DNA of 58,572 nt from an uncultured Rhodospirillaceae bacterium (GTDB taxonomy: Bacteria; Pseudomonadota; Alphaproteobacteria; SP197). Where the stretch lies: the NCBI GenBank assembly GCA_937880925.1, contig CALGGB010000278.1, forward strand, positions 1-58,572, given 5' to 3'. The notes beneath the pieces were generated by a model. That model ran no database searches. It was not told the origin of the DNA and saw nothing but the letters and a program-made list of their open reading frames with translations. Of this stretch, positions 1-8,756 are shown piece after piece. Each line of letters opens with the position of its first letter. Positions within the stretch are counted from its first letter, which is position 1. A program made the translations under genes and the position numbers.

Positions 1-1097
1 CCCGCCCGGTCGCCGGGTTCCACGAGCAGGCCGTTGGCGCCGTCGACGATCAGCTCGGGCACCGCCGAGACGCGGGTCGCGACCACGGCAAGGCCCTGGC
101 TCTGGGCTTCCATCAGCACATTGGGCAGGCCGTCGCGGTCGCCGTCGCCGGCAATACGCGGGGCAAGGCAGAAGAGATCGGCCTGCCGGTAGGCTGCCAG
201 CACCTCCTCCTGGGGCCGGGCACCCATCCAGGTGAGCCGCGCGGCGAGCCCCGCCTCTGCCGCCTGGCGTTGCAGGGCCTCCTTCAGCGGCCCCCCGCCG
301 ATGTGGGTCAGGTGCCAGGAAAGACCCGCGGGCAGCAGGGCAAGGGCGCCGATGAGATCATCCAGGCCCTTCTTTTCCACCGCCCGCCCGACCGCGATCA
401 GCATGACCGGATCGGCAGGCGCGCCCTCCTTTGCAGGCAGGCTGCCGTTACGCGGCGGGCGCACCGGTCCGGCAGGCCAGCGCGAAAGATCGAGGCCGTG
501 ATAGACCAGCCCGACCCTGCCCGGCGGCGCCAGGCGGGCCAGATGATCGCGGTTGGCCGCCGTGCAGGTCACCAGCCACCGGCAGTCTGCGAGTTTTTCG
601 GAGAGCTCCCAGTCGGGCGAGGTGTAGATGTCCTTGGCGTGGGCCGAACCGCTCCAGGGCAGGCCGGCCATGATCGCGGCGTAGCGGGCGACCGAGGCCG
701 GGGTGTGCAGGAAATGGGCATGCAGCCATCCCACGCGCGGCGCGACCTCGGTTGCCAGCACACAGGCCTGGCCGAAACGGCGGATGCGGTTGGCGCTGCG
801 GTCGCGGGCAAGATCGGCGCGCCAGATGCGCCAGGCCCTGGCGTAACCCGGCAGGCGGCGGGCACGCGCCCAGGCGGCCAGCACACGCAGGGGCTCGCGG
901 TGAAGGTATTCGGGCAGATAGGTGATCCGCGCCTTGATCTCGCGGTGGACCGGATGCACGGAAGCGTCCGTTGGATGGCGCAGCGAGACGATCTCGATGG
1001 CCAGACCGCGGCGCTCCAGCGCGGCGATTTCCTGGGCGATGAAGGTTTCCGAGAGACGCGGATAACCCTTCAGGATGAAGGCGACCGGAGGGCTCAA
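1..1097 (-). CDS. Glycosyltransferase family 4 (group 1), partial
   Basis: This gene runs off the left edge of the window, so its C-terminus is missing; 365 codons are visible. The protein begins with a motif typical of exopolysaccharide-type GT4 enzymes (FILKGYPRLSETFIAQEI). Later it has a HAHF segment, a mid-protein AVGRAVEKKGLDDLI strand-helix that opens the second Rossmann domain, and a C-terminal PNVLMEAQSQGLAVVAT plus NGLLVEPGD, the nucleotide-sugar binding end of GT-B enzymes. I chose TTG at 1097 as start because it overlaps the TGA of the upstream glycosyltransferase (TTGA) and the homology starts at once; no in-frame ATG fits. The overlap implies translational coupling with its upstream neighbour. 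It probably transfers a sugar from a nucleotide donor to a surface polysaccharide or lipid; donor and acceptor cannot be read. Inference: part of an envelope glycan operon continuing left. Confidence 0.8.
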   Translation of the reverse strand, partial: MSPPVAFILKGYPRLSETFIAQEIAALERRGLAIEIVSLRHPTDASVHPVHREIKARITYLPEYLHREPLRVLAAWARARRLPGYARAWRIWRADLARDRSANRIRRFGQACVLATEVAPRVGWLHAHFLHTPASVARYAAIMAGLPWSGSAHAKDIYTSPDWELSEKLADCRWLVTCTAANRDHLARLAPPGRVGLVYHGLDLSRWPAGPVRPPRNGSLPAKEGAPADPVMLIAVGRAVEKKGLDDLIGALALLPAGLSWHLTHIGGGPLKEALQRQAAEAGLAARLTWMGARPQEEVLAAYRQADLFCLAPRIAGDGDRDGLPNVLMEAQSQGLAVVATRVSAVPELIVDGANGLLVEPGDRA

Positions 1098-2362
1098 CGT
1101 CCGGTCGAACGCTGATCCCCGGCGGCCACCGTCAGGCGGCCCTGGCGCACGGCGTGCGGCGTGCCCGGCGCCTCGCGGCCTTCGGCGAGGTGCATCATCA
1201 CGAGGCGGTTGACGTTCTCCAGGCCGTCGAGCAGACCCGGCACCACCACCTGGCTGGGCCGGCGCTGCTGCATCAGCTGGCGGATCGCGGTCGCCATGGC
1301 GTCGGGCAGGGCTGCCTTGTCCTCGGTCAGCATGGCGATCAGGCCCAGCTCCTGGGCGCGGCTGGCGCGGATGAGCTGCTCGCGGCGCGGCATCTGGCGC
1401 GGCACGATGAGGGCGGGTTTGTCGAAGGAGAGGATCTCGCAGAAGGTGTTGTAGCCGCCCATGGCGACAACCGCCGAGGCTGCCGACATCAGCGCCTCCA
1501 TGTGGGCATCGAAGGTGATCGCCGAAACGCTCTTCAGCTTTTCCACCCGCTCCTGGAACTCCGCCTTGGCTTCGGGCTGCATGAAGGGACCAAAGACGAT
1601 GAGGGCGGGAATTTCCGGCGCCATCGGCGACTCATAGGCCTTGAGCACCCAGTCGACCAGCGCCTCACCGTCGCCGCCGCCGCCGGTGGTGACCAGCACG
1701 AAGGGTTTGGTGATGCCCTCGGGCAGGGGTGCTGCCGGCGGCATCTGGGGCACGGTGCGCTCCAAGTAGCCGGTATAGACCATCTTGCGGCGCACCGACT
1801 GGGGCACGTCGATCTCGGCCAGGGGGTCGTGCACCTGGGGCAGGCCATAGACCCAGATCTCGTCATAGAGATCGCGCAACGCCGGCACGACCTTCTTGCG
1901 CCGCCATTCGGGCTTGAGCAGCACGGGATCGTCCATGACGTCGCGCAGGCCCAGGATGATGCGGGTGCCGCGCGCCTTCAGCATCTCGATCGTCTCGCGC
2001 ACCTCGCCGCGCAGGCCCAGCGGCTCCTTGTCGATCAGGAAGATGTCGGGATCGAAGATATCGGCGGTGTGCTGGATGATCGAGGCCCGCATCGCCATCG
2101 TCTGGTCGGTGTCGAGCAGCAGGTTGAGCGAGGTGTATTCGCCGTTCCTGAGCTTGATGACGCCAGGCACACGCACGAAATCGACGCGCGCGCGGAAGTC
2201 AAAGCTGCCGATGATGGGTGAGCCCGAGAGGATCAGCACGGTCAGATTGTCGACCGCACCGACCATGGCGTGCGCAATCGCACGACAGCGCCTGAGGTGG
2301 CCCAGGCCGAAGCTGTCGTGGCTGTAGATCAGCACACGCGGTCGCTGCGTCACCGAGGCCAT
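1094..2362 (-). CDS. Predicted glycosyltransferase, MurG/GT28-like (COG4671-type)
   Basis: A 422-residue cytosolic protein. It opens with a MurG-like nucleotide-sugar fold: RVLIYSHDSFGLGHLRRC near the N-terminus is the glycine-rich GHLRR loop of this group. LVTTGGGGDGEALVDWVL in the middle is the start of the C-terminal Rossmann domain, and AVVAMGGYNTFCEILSFDKPALIVPR near residues 310-335 is the donor-binding segment (GGYNTxxE). I use ATG at 2362, preceded by a purine-rich GGAAGGGA, rather than an upstream in-frame TTG at 2380. Its TGA overlaps the start of the next glycosyltransferase, so the two are cotranslated. Donor sugar and acceptor are unknown. The family assignment is solid; any specific pathway would be a guess. 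Confidence 0.85.
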   Translation of the reverse strand: MASVTQRPRVLIYSHDSFGLGHLRRCRAIAHAMVGAVDNLTVLILSGSPIIGSFDFRARVDFVRVPGVIKLRNGEYTSLNLLLDTDQTMAMRASIIQHTADIFDPDIFLIDKEPLGLRGEVRETIEMLKARGTRIILGLRDVMDDPVLLKPEWRRKKVVPALRDLYDEIWVYGLPQVHDPLAEIDVPQSVRRKMVYTGYLERTVPQMPPAAPLPEGITKPFVLVTTGGGGDGEALVDWVLKAYESPMAPEIPALIVFGPFMQPEAKAEFQERVEKLKSVSAITFDAHMEALMSAASAVVAMGGYNTFCEILSFDKPALIVPRQMPRREQLIRASRAQELGLIAMLTEDKAALPDAMATAIRQLMQQRRPSQVVVPGLLDGLENVNRLVMMHLAEGREAPGTPHAVRQGRLTVAAGDQRSTGR

Positions 2363-2504
2363 CCCGGTTCCCTTCCCCAACGGGGGGGTAACTATGCCAC
2401 ACGGCGAAGAATGACAAAAGCCGGAGAGAAGGTTCGTTTACGGCCCGGCTGACGATGGCCTAGACTGGCGCCGAATTGGGGCTCGGGGGAGACGGTCTGC
2501 CGTC

Positions 2505-5204
2505 ATGGATCGGACCATTTACGGTTTTGTCTTTCGTTTTTCGAAGCGGGAGCAGGTGTTTATCCTGCTCTTTACCGTACTCTCGCTGCCGTTCTATTAC
2601 GTCTCCCTTGATATCCCCAAGCTGATCGTCAACAACATCCTGAACGAAGTGACGGTCGAATACTCTTCCGGCTCGGTTTCGGCCGGGGTCGACGTGGCGC
2701 CCCGCAGCTTTGTCCTGCTGGGCTACGAGCTCTTCGATCTGCACCGCCTCTGGCTTCTGGCGCTCTACAGCGGCCTGTTCCTGCTGCTGGTGCTGATCAA
2801 CGGCGGCTTCAAATACTTCATCAACGTCTACAAGGGCCGCCTGGGCGAGCGCATGCTGCGCCGCCTGCGTTATCAGCTCTACAGCCGTATCCTGCGCTTT
2901 CCCCTGCCCCACTTCCGCCGGGTCAGCGCGGGCGAACTGATTCCGATGATCACCCAGGAGGTCGAACCCCTGGGCGGCTTCATCGGCGATGCGCTGGCCC
3001 TGCCGATGTACCAGGGCGGCCTGCTGATCACGGCGCTGATCTTCATTTTCATGCAGGACTTCTGGATGGGGCTGGCCTCCATCTCGCTTTATCCCGTGCA
3101 GGGCTGGATCATTCCGAAGCTGCAGAAGCGCGTGAACCTGCTGGGCAAGGAGCGCGTGCGCGAGGTGAGGAAACTCTCCGAACGCATCGCCGAGACGGTG
3201 CATTCGGCCGAGGAGATGCATGCCAACGGCATGGCGCGCTGGGAACTGGCCGAATTCACCCAGCGCATGGGGCGGATCTTCGAAATCCGCTTCGACATCT
3301 ACAACAAGAAGTTCTTCATCAAGTTCCTCAACAGCATCCTCGCGCAGATGACGCCGTTCTTCTTCTACGCGATCGGCGGTTATTTCGTGATCACGGGCGA
3401 CCTGTCGCTGGGTGGTCTGGTGGCCGTGCTCACGGCCTACAAGGACCTGCCGCCGCCCTGGAAGGAACTGCTCAACCACTATCAGATCCAGGCCGACGCC
3501 GGGATCAAGTACGACCAGGTCGTCGCCCAGTTCGCCACACCGGGCATGCGTGACGACAACATCGTCTTCGGCGATGCCGAGGTGCCGCGGCTGGAAGGCA
3601 AGCTGGCCGCGGTCAACCTGAAGTACGAGGAAGACGGCGATCTGCTGATCGAGAACCTGACCGCCGATATCCCGCTCGCCAGCCATGTCGCGGTGGTCGG
3701 CGACGCCACCAGCGGCAAGGGGCATCTGGCCCTGGTCCTGGCACGCCTGCTCGACAGCACCGGCGGCACCCTGCGGTTTGGCGATAGGGACGCCAGCCAG
3801 CTCGGCGAGGCCGCGACCGGCAAGCAGATCGGCTTTGTGGGCGCAACCTCGCACCTGTTTTCGGCCCGTCTGATCGACAACCTGCTCTACGGCATCCGCC
3901 AGAAGCCCCAGGCCCCGCGCGAAGCCGAGAGCGACGCCAAGCGCCGCGCCCTGGCCCGCTACATCGACGAAGCCGGCAAGACAGGCAACAGCCTGGACGA
4001 CCCGGATGCCGACTGGATCGACATGGAGAGCCTCGGCATCGCCGACCGGGAGGCGCTGATCGAGGCGGTGCGCCATGCCCTGGCCATCGCCGACATGGAA
4101 AACGACGTCTATCTGCTGGGCCTGCGCGGCACGCTGGATCCCGAGGCGCGACCCGATGCCGCCCGCCGCCTGCTGGAGGCGCGCCACATGCTGCAGAAGC
4201 GCCTCAGCGAAAAGGCCTACAGCGGGCTCGTCGAATCCTTCGACCGCAGCGCCTACAACCTCAACGCCACGGTTGGCGAGAACCTGCTGTTCGGTACGCC
4301 GGTGGGCGATGCCTTCGACCTCGACCAGCTTCCCCAGAACGCCTACGTCATGGAGATCCTGGGCAAGGCCGGACTGGTCGAGGATCTGCTCTCCATCGGC
4401 CACGAGGTCGCCCAGACCATGGTCGAGCTGTTCGCCGGCCTGCCGCCCGACCACGAATACTTCGCCCAGTTCTCCTTCATCAGCCTGGATGACCTGCCCG
4501 ACTACCAGGCGATTCTGCGCAAGGTCGAACGCGACGGTCTCGACAAGCTGGAGGAGGCCGACCGCATGAAGCTGCTGGCCCTGCCGTTCAAGCTGTCGCC
4601 GGCGCGCCACCGCCTGGGCCTGATCGACGAGGCCTTCCAGGCGCGCATCCTGGAGGCGCGCAAGGCCTTCGCCGAGAATCTGCCCGAGAAGCTGCGCAGC
4701 GCCGTCGAGTTCTTCGATGTCGACCGTTACAACGCGGCCTCCTCGCTGCAGGACAACATCCTGTTCGGCAAGCTGGTCTACGGTCGCGCCCAGGCGCAGT
4801 CGAAGGTGGGCGAGCTGATGTCGCAGGTGATCGAGACGCTCAACCTGCGCTCGGCGGTGGTCGAGGTCGGCCTCGACTTCGAGGTCGGCATCGGAGGCGC
4901 CCGCCTGTCGCCCGCACAGCGCCAGAAGGCCTCGATCGCCCGCGCCGTGCTCAAGCATCCCGCGATCCTGATCCTCTCGGAAGCCACCGCATCGCTGGAC
5001 GGTTCCTCGCAGAGCACCATATTGAGAAACGTGCGCGAAGAGTTTGCCGGCCGCGCGCTGATCTGGGTGATGCACCGCCCGAGTCAGGCGCGCGGCTTCG
5101 ATCGTGTGCTGGTGATGGCGAACGGCCGCCTGGTCGAGCGCGGCACCTTTGACGAGCTGGTCGAAAAAGGCTCGCTGATGAACGAGCTGATCGCGGCCGA
5201 ATAA
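2505..5204 (+). CDS. ABC exporter-type membrane protein with degenerate, expanded NBD
   Basis: An 899-residue protein with an exporter-type membrane domain in about residues 15-320 (hydrophobic stretches near 17-40, 80-105, 160-195 and 275-300). It is followed by an ABC nucleotide-binding region about twice the usual length. Walker A is GDATSGKG (399-406), with the final Ser/Thr replaced by Gly. Three Q-loop-like segments end in DNLLYG (458-463), ENLLFG (592-597) and DNILFG (750-755). A signature LSPAQRQK sits at 801-808 and a second look-alike, LSPARHRL, near 698-705. Walker B is ILILSEATASLD (821-832), where Ser stands for the Asp but the catalytic Glu is kept, and the H-loop His is near 857. 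The start ATG follows a GGGGGAGA ribosome site. The substrate is unknown; ATP use may be impaired or regulatory. It begins an apparent operon with a cyclic-nucleotide-binding protein 23 bases downstream. Confidence 0.85.
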   Translation: MDRTIYGFVFRFSKREQVFILLFTVLSLPFYYVSLDIPKLIVNNILNEVTVEYSSGSVSAGVDVAPRSFVLLGYELFDLHRLWLLALYSGLFLLLVLINGGFKYFINVYKGRLGERMLRRLRYQLYSRILRFPLPHFRRVSAGELIPMITQEVEPLGGFIGDALALPMYQGGLLITALIFIFMQDFWMGLASISLYPVQGWIIPKLQKRVNLLGKERVREVRKLSERIAETVHSAEEMHANGMARWELAEFTQRMGRIFEIRFDIYNKKFFIKFLNSILAQMTPFFFYAIGGYFVITGDLSLGGLVAVLTAYKDLPPPWKELLNHYQIQADAGIKYDQVVAQFATPGMRDDNIVFGDAEVPRLEGKLAAVNLKYEEDGDLLIENLTADIPLASHVAVVGDATSGKGHLALVLARLLDSTGGTLRFGDRDASQLGEAATGKQIGFVGATSHLFSARLIDNLLYGIRQKPQAPREAESDAKRRALARYIDEAGKTGNSLDDPDADWIDMESLGIADREALIEAVRHALAIADMENDVYLLGLRGTLDPEARPDAARRLLEARHMLQKRLSEKAYSGLVESFDRSAYNLNATVGENLLFGTPVGDAFDLDQLPQNAYVMEILGKAGLVEDLLSIGHEVAQTMVELFAGLPPDHEYFAQFSFISLDDLPDYQAILRKVERDGLDKLEEADRMKLLALPFKLSPARHRLGLIDEAFQARILEARKAFAENLPEKLRSAVEFFDVDRYNAASSLQDNILFGKLVYGRAQAQSKVGELMSQVIETLNLRSAVVEVGLDFEVGIGGARLSPAQRQKASIARAVLKHPAILILSEATASLDGSSQSTILRNVREEFAGRALIWVMHRPSQARGFDRVLVMANGRLVERGTFDELVEKGSLMNELIAAE

Positions 5205-5227
5205 GCCGCAACCATGGAGTACCCGCA

Positions 5228-5701
5228 ATGAGCCTGCAGCAGGATGTCGACCTTCTCCGTAACATCCCGCTCTTTGCCAAGATCGAGCCCAGCAAGCTGA
5301 AGCTGCTCGCCTTCACGGCGCAGCGTCTGAGCTTCGGCGAGGGCGACGTGATCTGCGAGCAGGGCGACGAGGGTGATTCGGCCTACATCATCATCGATGG
5401 CGAGGCCGACGTGATCGTGGCCACCGACGCCGGGCCGGTGACCGTGGCGACCCTGAAAAAGAACGATTTCCTGGGCGAGACCGCGATCCTGTGCGACGTG
5501 CCCCGCACCGCCACGGTCCAGGCCAGGACCGACCTGGAGACCCTGATGATCTCCAAGGACCTGTTTTTCCAGCTCGTTTCCCAGTTCCCGTCGATGTCGA
5601 TCGAGATCATGCGCGAACTGGCCCGCCGCGTGGAACGCACCACCGCACAACTGCGCGAGGCCGTTTCCCACAGCAGCGGCCATGCCGTGACACGGCGTTG
5701 A
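5228..5701 (+). CDS. Cyclic nucleotide-binding domain protein (no HTH)
   Basis: A 157-residue protein that is almost entirely one cNMP-binding (CAP effector) domain. It opens with LLRNIPLFAKIEPSKLKLLA and has the GDEGDSAYIIIDGEADV beta-roll turn. The phosphate-binding cassette is around residues 82-100 (FLGETAILCDVPRTATVQA), with the conserved Gly-Glu and Arg. The C-terminal helix ends without the helix-turn-helix of CRP/FNR regulators, so it is more likely a regulatory subunit than a DNA-binding factor. A GGAG ribosome site lies about eight bases before the ATG. It sits between the degenerate ABC protein and a methyltransferase whose TTG start overlaps its TGA. Inference: it may gate the ABC protein in response to a nucleotide ligand. 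Confidence 0.87.
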   Translation: MSLQQDVDLLRNIPLFAKIEPSKLKLLAFTAQRLSFGEGDVICEQGDEGDSAYIIIDGEADVIVATDAGPVTVATLKKNDFLGETAILCDVPRTATVQARTDLETLMISKDLFFQLVSQFPSMSIEIMRELARRVERTTAQLREAVSHSSGHAVTRR

Positions 5702-6183
5702 GCCGCCTCGACAGCGTCATCCGCCGGCTGACCGCCCAGCGCGCCTGCCTGGGCCTGGCGGCCGAGATGATCGCCAGCCGGACGGGCCATGTCCTGGAAC
5801 TGGGCCTGGGCAACGGCCGTACGTTCGACCATCTGCGCGAGATCCTGGAGGGGCGGGAAATCTACTGCTTCGACCGCCAGGTTGCAGCCCATCCAGACTG
5901 CATCCCAGACGAGGACCACCTGTTCCTGGGCGAACTGGAGGACACCCTGCCGCGCGCCATTGCCCGGCTTGGCGCCGGTGCGGCCCTGGTGCATGTCGAC
6001 ATCGGCAGCGGCGACGAAGCCGCCAGCCGGGCACTGGGCGCCTGGCTGGCCGATCACCTGCCTCCGCTGCTGGCCCCCGGAGCCGTGCTTGTCTCCGATC
6101 AGCCGCTGCCCCACCCGGGCTGGCAGCAGAACGCCTTGCCCGAGGGCGTCAAACCAGGCCGGTATTTCATCTATCGCGCGTGA
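5698..6183 (+). CDS. Small class I SAM-dependent methyltransferase-like protein
   Basis: A 161-residue Rossmann-fold protein. HVLELGLGNGRTFDHLRE is motif I of class I methyltransferases (E-x-G-x-G-x-G), CFDRQV ends the second strand with an acidic residue at the ribose position, and ALVHVDIGSGD plus LLAPGAVLVSDQPL provide later core strands. There is no obvious substrate domain and the family is poorly characterised. I place the start at TTG 5698, inside the TTGA overlap with the upstream stop; no in-frame ATG or GTG gives the full motif I. The coupling links it to the cyclic-nucleotide-binding protein. The methyl acceptor is unknown. Confidence 0.75.
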   Translation: MSRLDSVIRRLTAQRACLGLAAEMIASRTGHVLELGLGNGRTFDHLREILEGREIYCFDRQVAAHPDCIPDEDHLFLGELEDTLPRAIARLGAGAALVHVDIGSGDEAASRALGAWLADHLPPLLAPGAVLVSDQPLPHPGWQQNALPEGVKPGRYFIYRA

Positions 6184-6274
6184 ATCGGCACCTTTTCCAA
6201 CCGTTTTCCCCTGCCGGGTCTTGCCAGCAACCCCAGCGTGTCCATCATGCAGGCGGGATCAGGAAACGAGGACA

Positions 6275-6634
6275 ATGCAACAGGACCATCTTGCGGTCAT
6301 CGACCGCAGCGCACTCCACGCACTGGAAGCAGTGCTGGGTGCCGAGCGCATGAAGAGTTTCATCGGCGAATACCTCGTCCAGGCACAGCGGCTCGACAGC
6401 GACCTGCGCCGTGCCTGGTCAAGGCACGACTGGGAGGCGACCTACCGGCCGGCCCACAATCTGGTTTCCAATGCCGGCAACTTCGGCGCGCAGAAGGTCG
6501 CCGCACTGGCCGATGCGATCCAGCATGCCGCGCGCGAGCACGACGAGGCCGCACTGGAGGCCGCACTGGAACCACTGTCTGAAGCACTGATCGAGGCCGC
6601 CAAGGAACTCAAGCGCCTGTATCCGCAGGACTAG
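6275..6634 (+). CDS. HPt domain phosphotransfer protein
   Basis: A 119-residue all-helical protein made of a single histidine phosphotransfer domain. The likely phospho-accepting His is H61 in RPAHNLVSNAGNFGA, which matches the H-x-L-x-S-x(2)-x-x-x-G pattern of HPt domains. The flanking helices (FIGEYLVQAQRLDSDLRRA and the Ala/Glu-rich C-terminal helix) fit a four-helix bundle. It should relay phosphate between a hybrid kinase receiver and a response regulator; neither partner is adjacent, although a hybrid kinase without its own HPt lies at 33063-34613. The ATG follows AGGAAACGAGG. Its TAG stop is supplied by the palindromic element that begins at 6633. Confidence 0.8.
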   Translation: MQQDHLAVIDRSALHALEAVLGAERMKSFIGEYLVQAQRLDSDLRRAWSRHDWEATYRPAHNLVSNAGNFGAQKVAALADAIQHAAREHDEAALEAALEPLSEALIEAAKELKRLYPQD

Positions 6635-6695
6635 AGCACATCATCTCTATGTGGAATCGCATTGCGATGCCGCATTAGAGATGTGAATCCGCTCT
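6633..6695. repeat. Palindromic CTAGAGC element, copy A
   Basis: An imperfect palindrome of 63 bases starting AGAGCACATCATC and ending GATGTGAATCCGCTCT, with a central hairpin around ATCGCATTGCGAT. The stem arms (ATCTCTATGTGG against CCGCATTAGAGAT) differ from those of copies B and C, yet still pair. The left end gives the TAG of the HPt gene and the right end gives the TAG of gshB on the other strand. Being between convergent genes, it can act as a bidirectional terminator. Confidence 0.8.
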
Positions 6696-7641
6696 AACGC
6701 GCGGCCAGGCGGCGATCGATGGCGTCCCACAGGGTCGCTTCCAGCTTCACGCCGTCGAAACGGTTGATTTCCTGGATACCGGTGGGCGAGGTGACGTTGA
6801 TCTCGGTGAGATAGCCGCCGATGACGTCGATGCCGACCAGGATCATGCCGCGACGGGCCAGCTCCGGCCCGATGGTCTGGCAGATCTCGCGTTCGCGCTC
6901 CGTCAGCGTCGAGGCCACCGGCTTGCCGCCGACATGCATGTTCGAGCGGGATTCACCGGCCGCCGGAATGCGGTTGATCGCACCCACGGGTTTGCCGTCG
7001 ATCAGGATGATGCGCTTGTCACCCTCGCGCACGGCGGCGACATACTTCTGCACGATCACCGGCTCGCGGAACATCTGGGTGAACATTTCCAGCAGGGCGC
7101 CCAGGTTCTCGTCGCCGGGCTTCAGGTGGAAGACACCGGCGCCGCCGTTGCCGTAGAGCGGCTTGACGATGATGTCCTCATGCTCCTCGCGGAAATCGCG
7201 GATCGCCTGGGGCGAGGTCGCGATCAGCGTGGGCGGCATGACCCCCTCGAACTGCGTGACGAAGATCTTCTCAGGCGCGTTCCGCACCTCTGCGGGATCG
7301 TTCACCACCAGGGTCCTGGGGTGAATCTTCTCCAGCAGGTGCGTGGCGGTGATGTAGGCCATGTCGAAGGGCGGGTCCTGGCGCATCAGGACGACGTCCA
7401 TCTCCGCAAGGTCCATCAGCGCCGGGTTGCCCAGGGTGACGTGGTCGCCCTTCTGGCGCCGCAGGAACATCGGGCGGGCATAGGCCAGCACCTTGCCTTC
7501 GCGGAAGATCAGATCGCGCGTGGTGTAGAAGTACACCGCATGGCCGCGCTCCTGCGCTTCCAGCGACATGACGAAGGTGGTGTCGGCATCGATGTCGATG
7601 CCCTGCACCGGGTCCATCTGGACCGCGACGGATAGCGCCAT
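6694..7641 (-). CDS. gshB: Glutathione synthetase
   Basis: A 315-residue ATP-grasp ligase that joins glycine to gamma-glutamylcysteine, the last step of glutathione synthesis, in the cytosol. The N-terminus ([19 protein letters not shown]) and the segment [13 protein letters not shown] are diagnostic of GshB. The ATP-grasp core has [16 protein letters not shown], later [12 protein letters not shown], and the metal-binding [18 protein letters not shown] near the C-terminus. Length is normal for the family. The stop codon lies in palindromic element copy A, shared with the convergent HPt gene. In many alphaproteobacteria gshB follows yraN; here a BON lipoprotein gene lies between them. Confidence 0.97.
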   Translation of the reverse strand: MALSVAVQMDPVQGIDIDADTTFVMSLEAQERGHAVYFYTTRDLIFREGKVLAYARPMFLRRQKGDHVTLGNPALMDLAEMDVVLMRQDPPFDMAYITATHLLEKIHPRTLVVNDPAEVRNAPEKIFVTQFEGVMPPTLIATSPQAIRDFREEHEDIIVKPLYGNGGAGVFHLKPGDENLGALLEMFTQMFREPVIVQKYVAAVREGDKRIILIDGKPVGAINRIPAAGESRSNMHVGGKPVASTLTEREREICQTIGPELARRGMILVGIDVIGGYLTEINVTSPTGIQEINRFDGVKLEATLWDAIDRRLAAR

Positions 7642-7712
7642 GCGGCAAGTCCCTTCAGAGGCGGCGCGGCCGATGCCGCAGCGGCCTTCTGCTTAACACG
7701 GCAACGAAAGGA

Positions 7713-8303
7713 TCAGCCAGAGCTCCCCATCACGCGGACGTGGCTGACGACCTGCTTGACCCCTGAAATCGTGCGCGCGTTGTCGATCACCCGCTGCAGC
7801 TCGGCCTGGTTCTGGGCGATGCCGGTCAGATAGACGATCTGGCCCACCGTATCGACATTGTAGTTGATCGCCTGGACCTGGCTGTCGAACAGCAGATCGG
7901 CGCGCAGCTCGTTGGAGATGCGCACATCGGTCATGTAGCTGCCGATGCCGCCCTTGTCGGTCACCTGGATCTCGTTGATGACCTCCTTGACGCCCTCGGC
8001 CTGCCAGGCAAGGCGCACCGCCTCGACCCGGTCCTGGGGATCCTCGACCTTGCCGGTGAGCAGCACACGGCCTTCGGTGACGTCGATGGAGACGTCCTGG
8101 AACAGCTTTTCGTTGTAGCTGAACAGGCTTTCGCTGACGGCGACATTGATCGTGGCATCGTCGATCTGGGTGCCGACCGAGCGTTGCTCGGCAACGGCGA
8201 TGCCGCCGGTGGCGGCCGCACCGACAAAAAACCCGACACAGCCCGAGGACAGCAGTCCGGTGGCGCACAGGGCAAGGATCGTGACGAAGCGCGAAAGCGT
8301 CAT
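7713..8303 (-). CDS. BON-domain outer-membrane lipoprotein (DolP/YraP-like)
   Basis: A 196-residue lipoprotein. From ATG 8303 there is a signal peptide with the lipobox LLSSGC, followed by a Gly/Ala linker and two BON domains (about residues 55-115 and 130-190). Each BON domain is recognisable by G-x-V-x-L-x-G-type strands (EGRVLLTGKVEDPQ and VGQIVYLTGIAQNQAE) and the repeated helix ending V..V. The E. coli counterpart DolP (YraP) binds anionic phospholipid in the outer membrane and supports envelope integrity. An in-frame start 25 codons upstream would put the signal peptide inside the protein, so I reject it. It lies between yraN and gshB on the same strand. Confidence 0.9.
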   Translation of the reverse strand: MTLSRFVTILALCATGLLSSGCVGFFVGAAATGGIAVAEQRSVGTQIDDATINVAVSESLFSYNEKLFQDVSIDVTEGRVLLTGKVEDPQDRVEAVRLAWQAEGVKEVINEIQVTDKGGIGSYMTDVRISNELRADLLFDSQVQAINYNVDTVGQIVYLTGIAQNQAELQRVIDNARTISGVKQVVSHVRVMGSSG

Positions 8304-8390
8304 CGTTGGTGGTCCCTCATGTTCTGGTCGGTTACAGTATAGATTCGGCAAGGCCATTGGCACACCACAAGCCGACATTTTTGCGGCGCT

Positions 8391-8756
8391 TCATGGTCTC
8401 CAGACATCCCGGTGGTGACGCGGCAAATGGCCCGCGACAATCTCGATCAGATCAAAACGCCTGTCGCAACCGGCCAGTTGCGCGCGGCGGGCAACATAAC
8501 CGTCGAGCGCCGCGGCGATTCGTTGCCACTGGCGGGGTGCCACCAGTTCGGCCTCGTCGCGCCGGCGCGCCTTGACCTCGCAGGCGACCAGCAGTTTGCC
8601 GCGCCGGGCCAGGATGTCGATTTCTCCGCCCGGCCCGCGCAGGCGCCGCTCCAGAATGCGAAAGCCCTGGGCCATCAGCAACAGGCCCGCCAGGGTTTCG
8701 GCGCGGCGGCCGTAACGCTCGGCGCGGCGCCGCGCGGGATCGGCAGGGCGCGCCAT
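8391..8756 (-). CDS. yraN: YraN/UPF0102 family nuclease-fold protein
   Basis: A 121-residue protein of the YraN family. The restriction-endonuclease-like core is visible as GGEIDILARRGKLLVACEVKAR (about residues 43-65), giving the E-x-D ... E-V-K metal-binding arrangement. The N-terminal RRRAERYGRRAETLAGLLL helix is also typical. Its biochemical role is not settled. It is the upstream gene of a minus-strand group with the BON lipoprotein and gshB, and is divergent from the LpoA-like gene. rsmI, its frequent partner, is not here. Confidence 0.92.
   Translation of the reverse strand: MARPADPARRRAERYGRRAETLAGLLLMAQGFRILERRLRGPGGEIDILARRGKLLVACEVKARRRDEAELVAPRQWQRIAAALDGYVARRAQLAGCDRRFDLIEIVAGHLPRHHRDVWRP

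Noticed and set aside
2460..5228. A 922-codon open frame on the minus strand opposite the ABC gene
   Set aside because: It is the codon-complement shadow of the real gene in GC-rich DNA; its translation is low-complexity (Leu/Gln/Asp/His-rich) with no domain.
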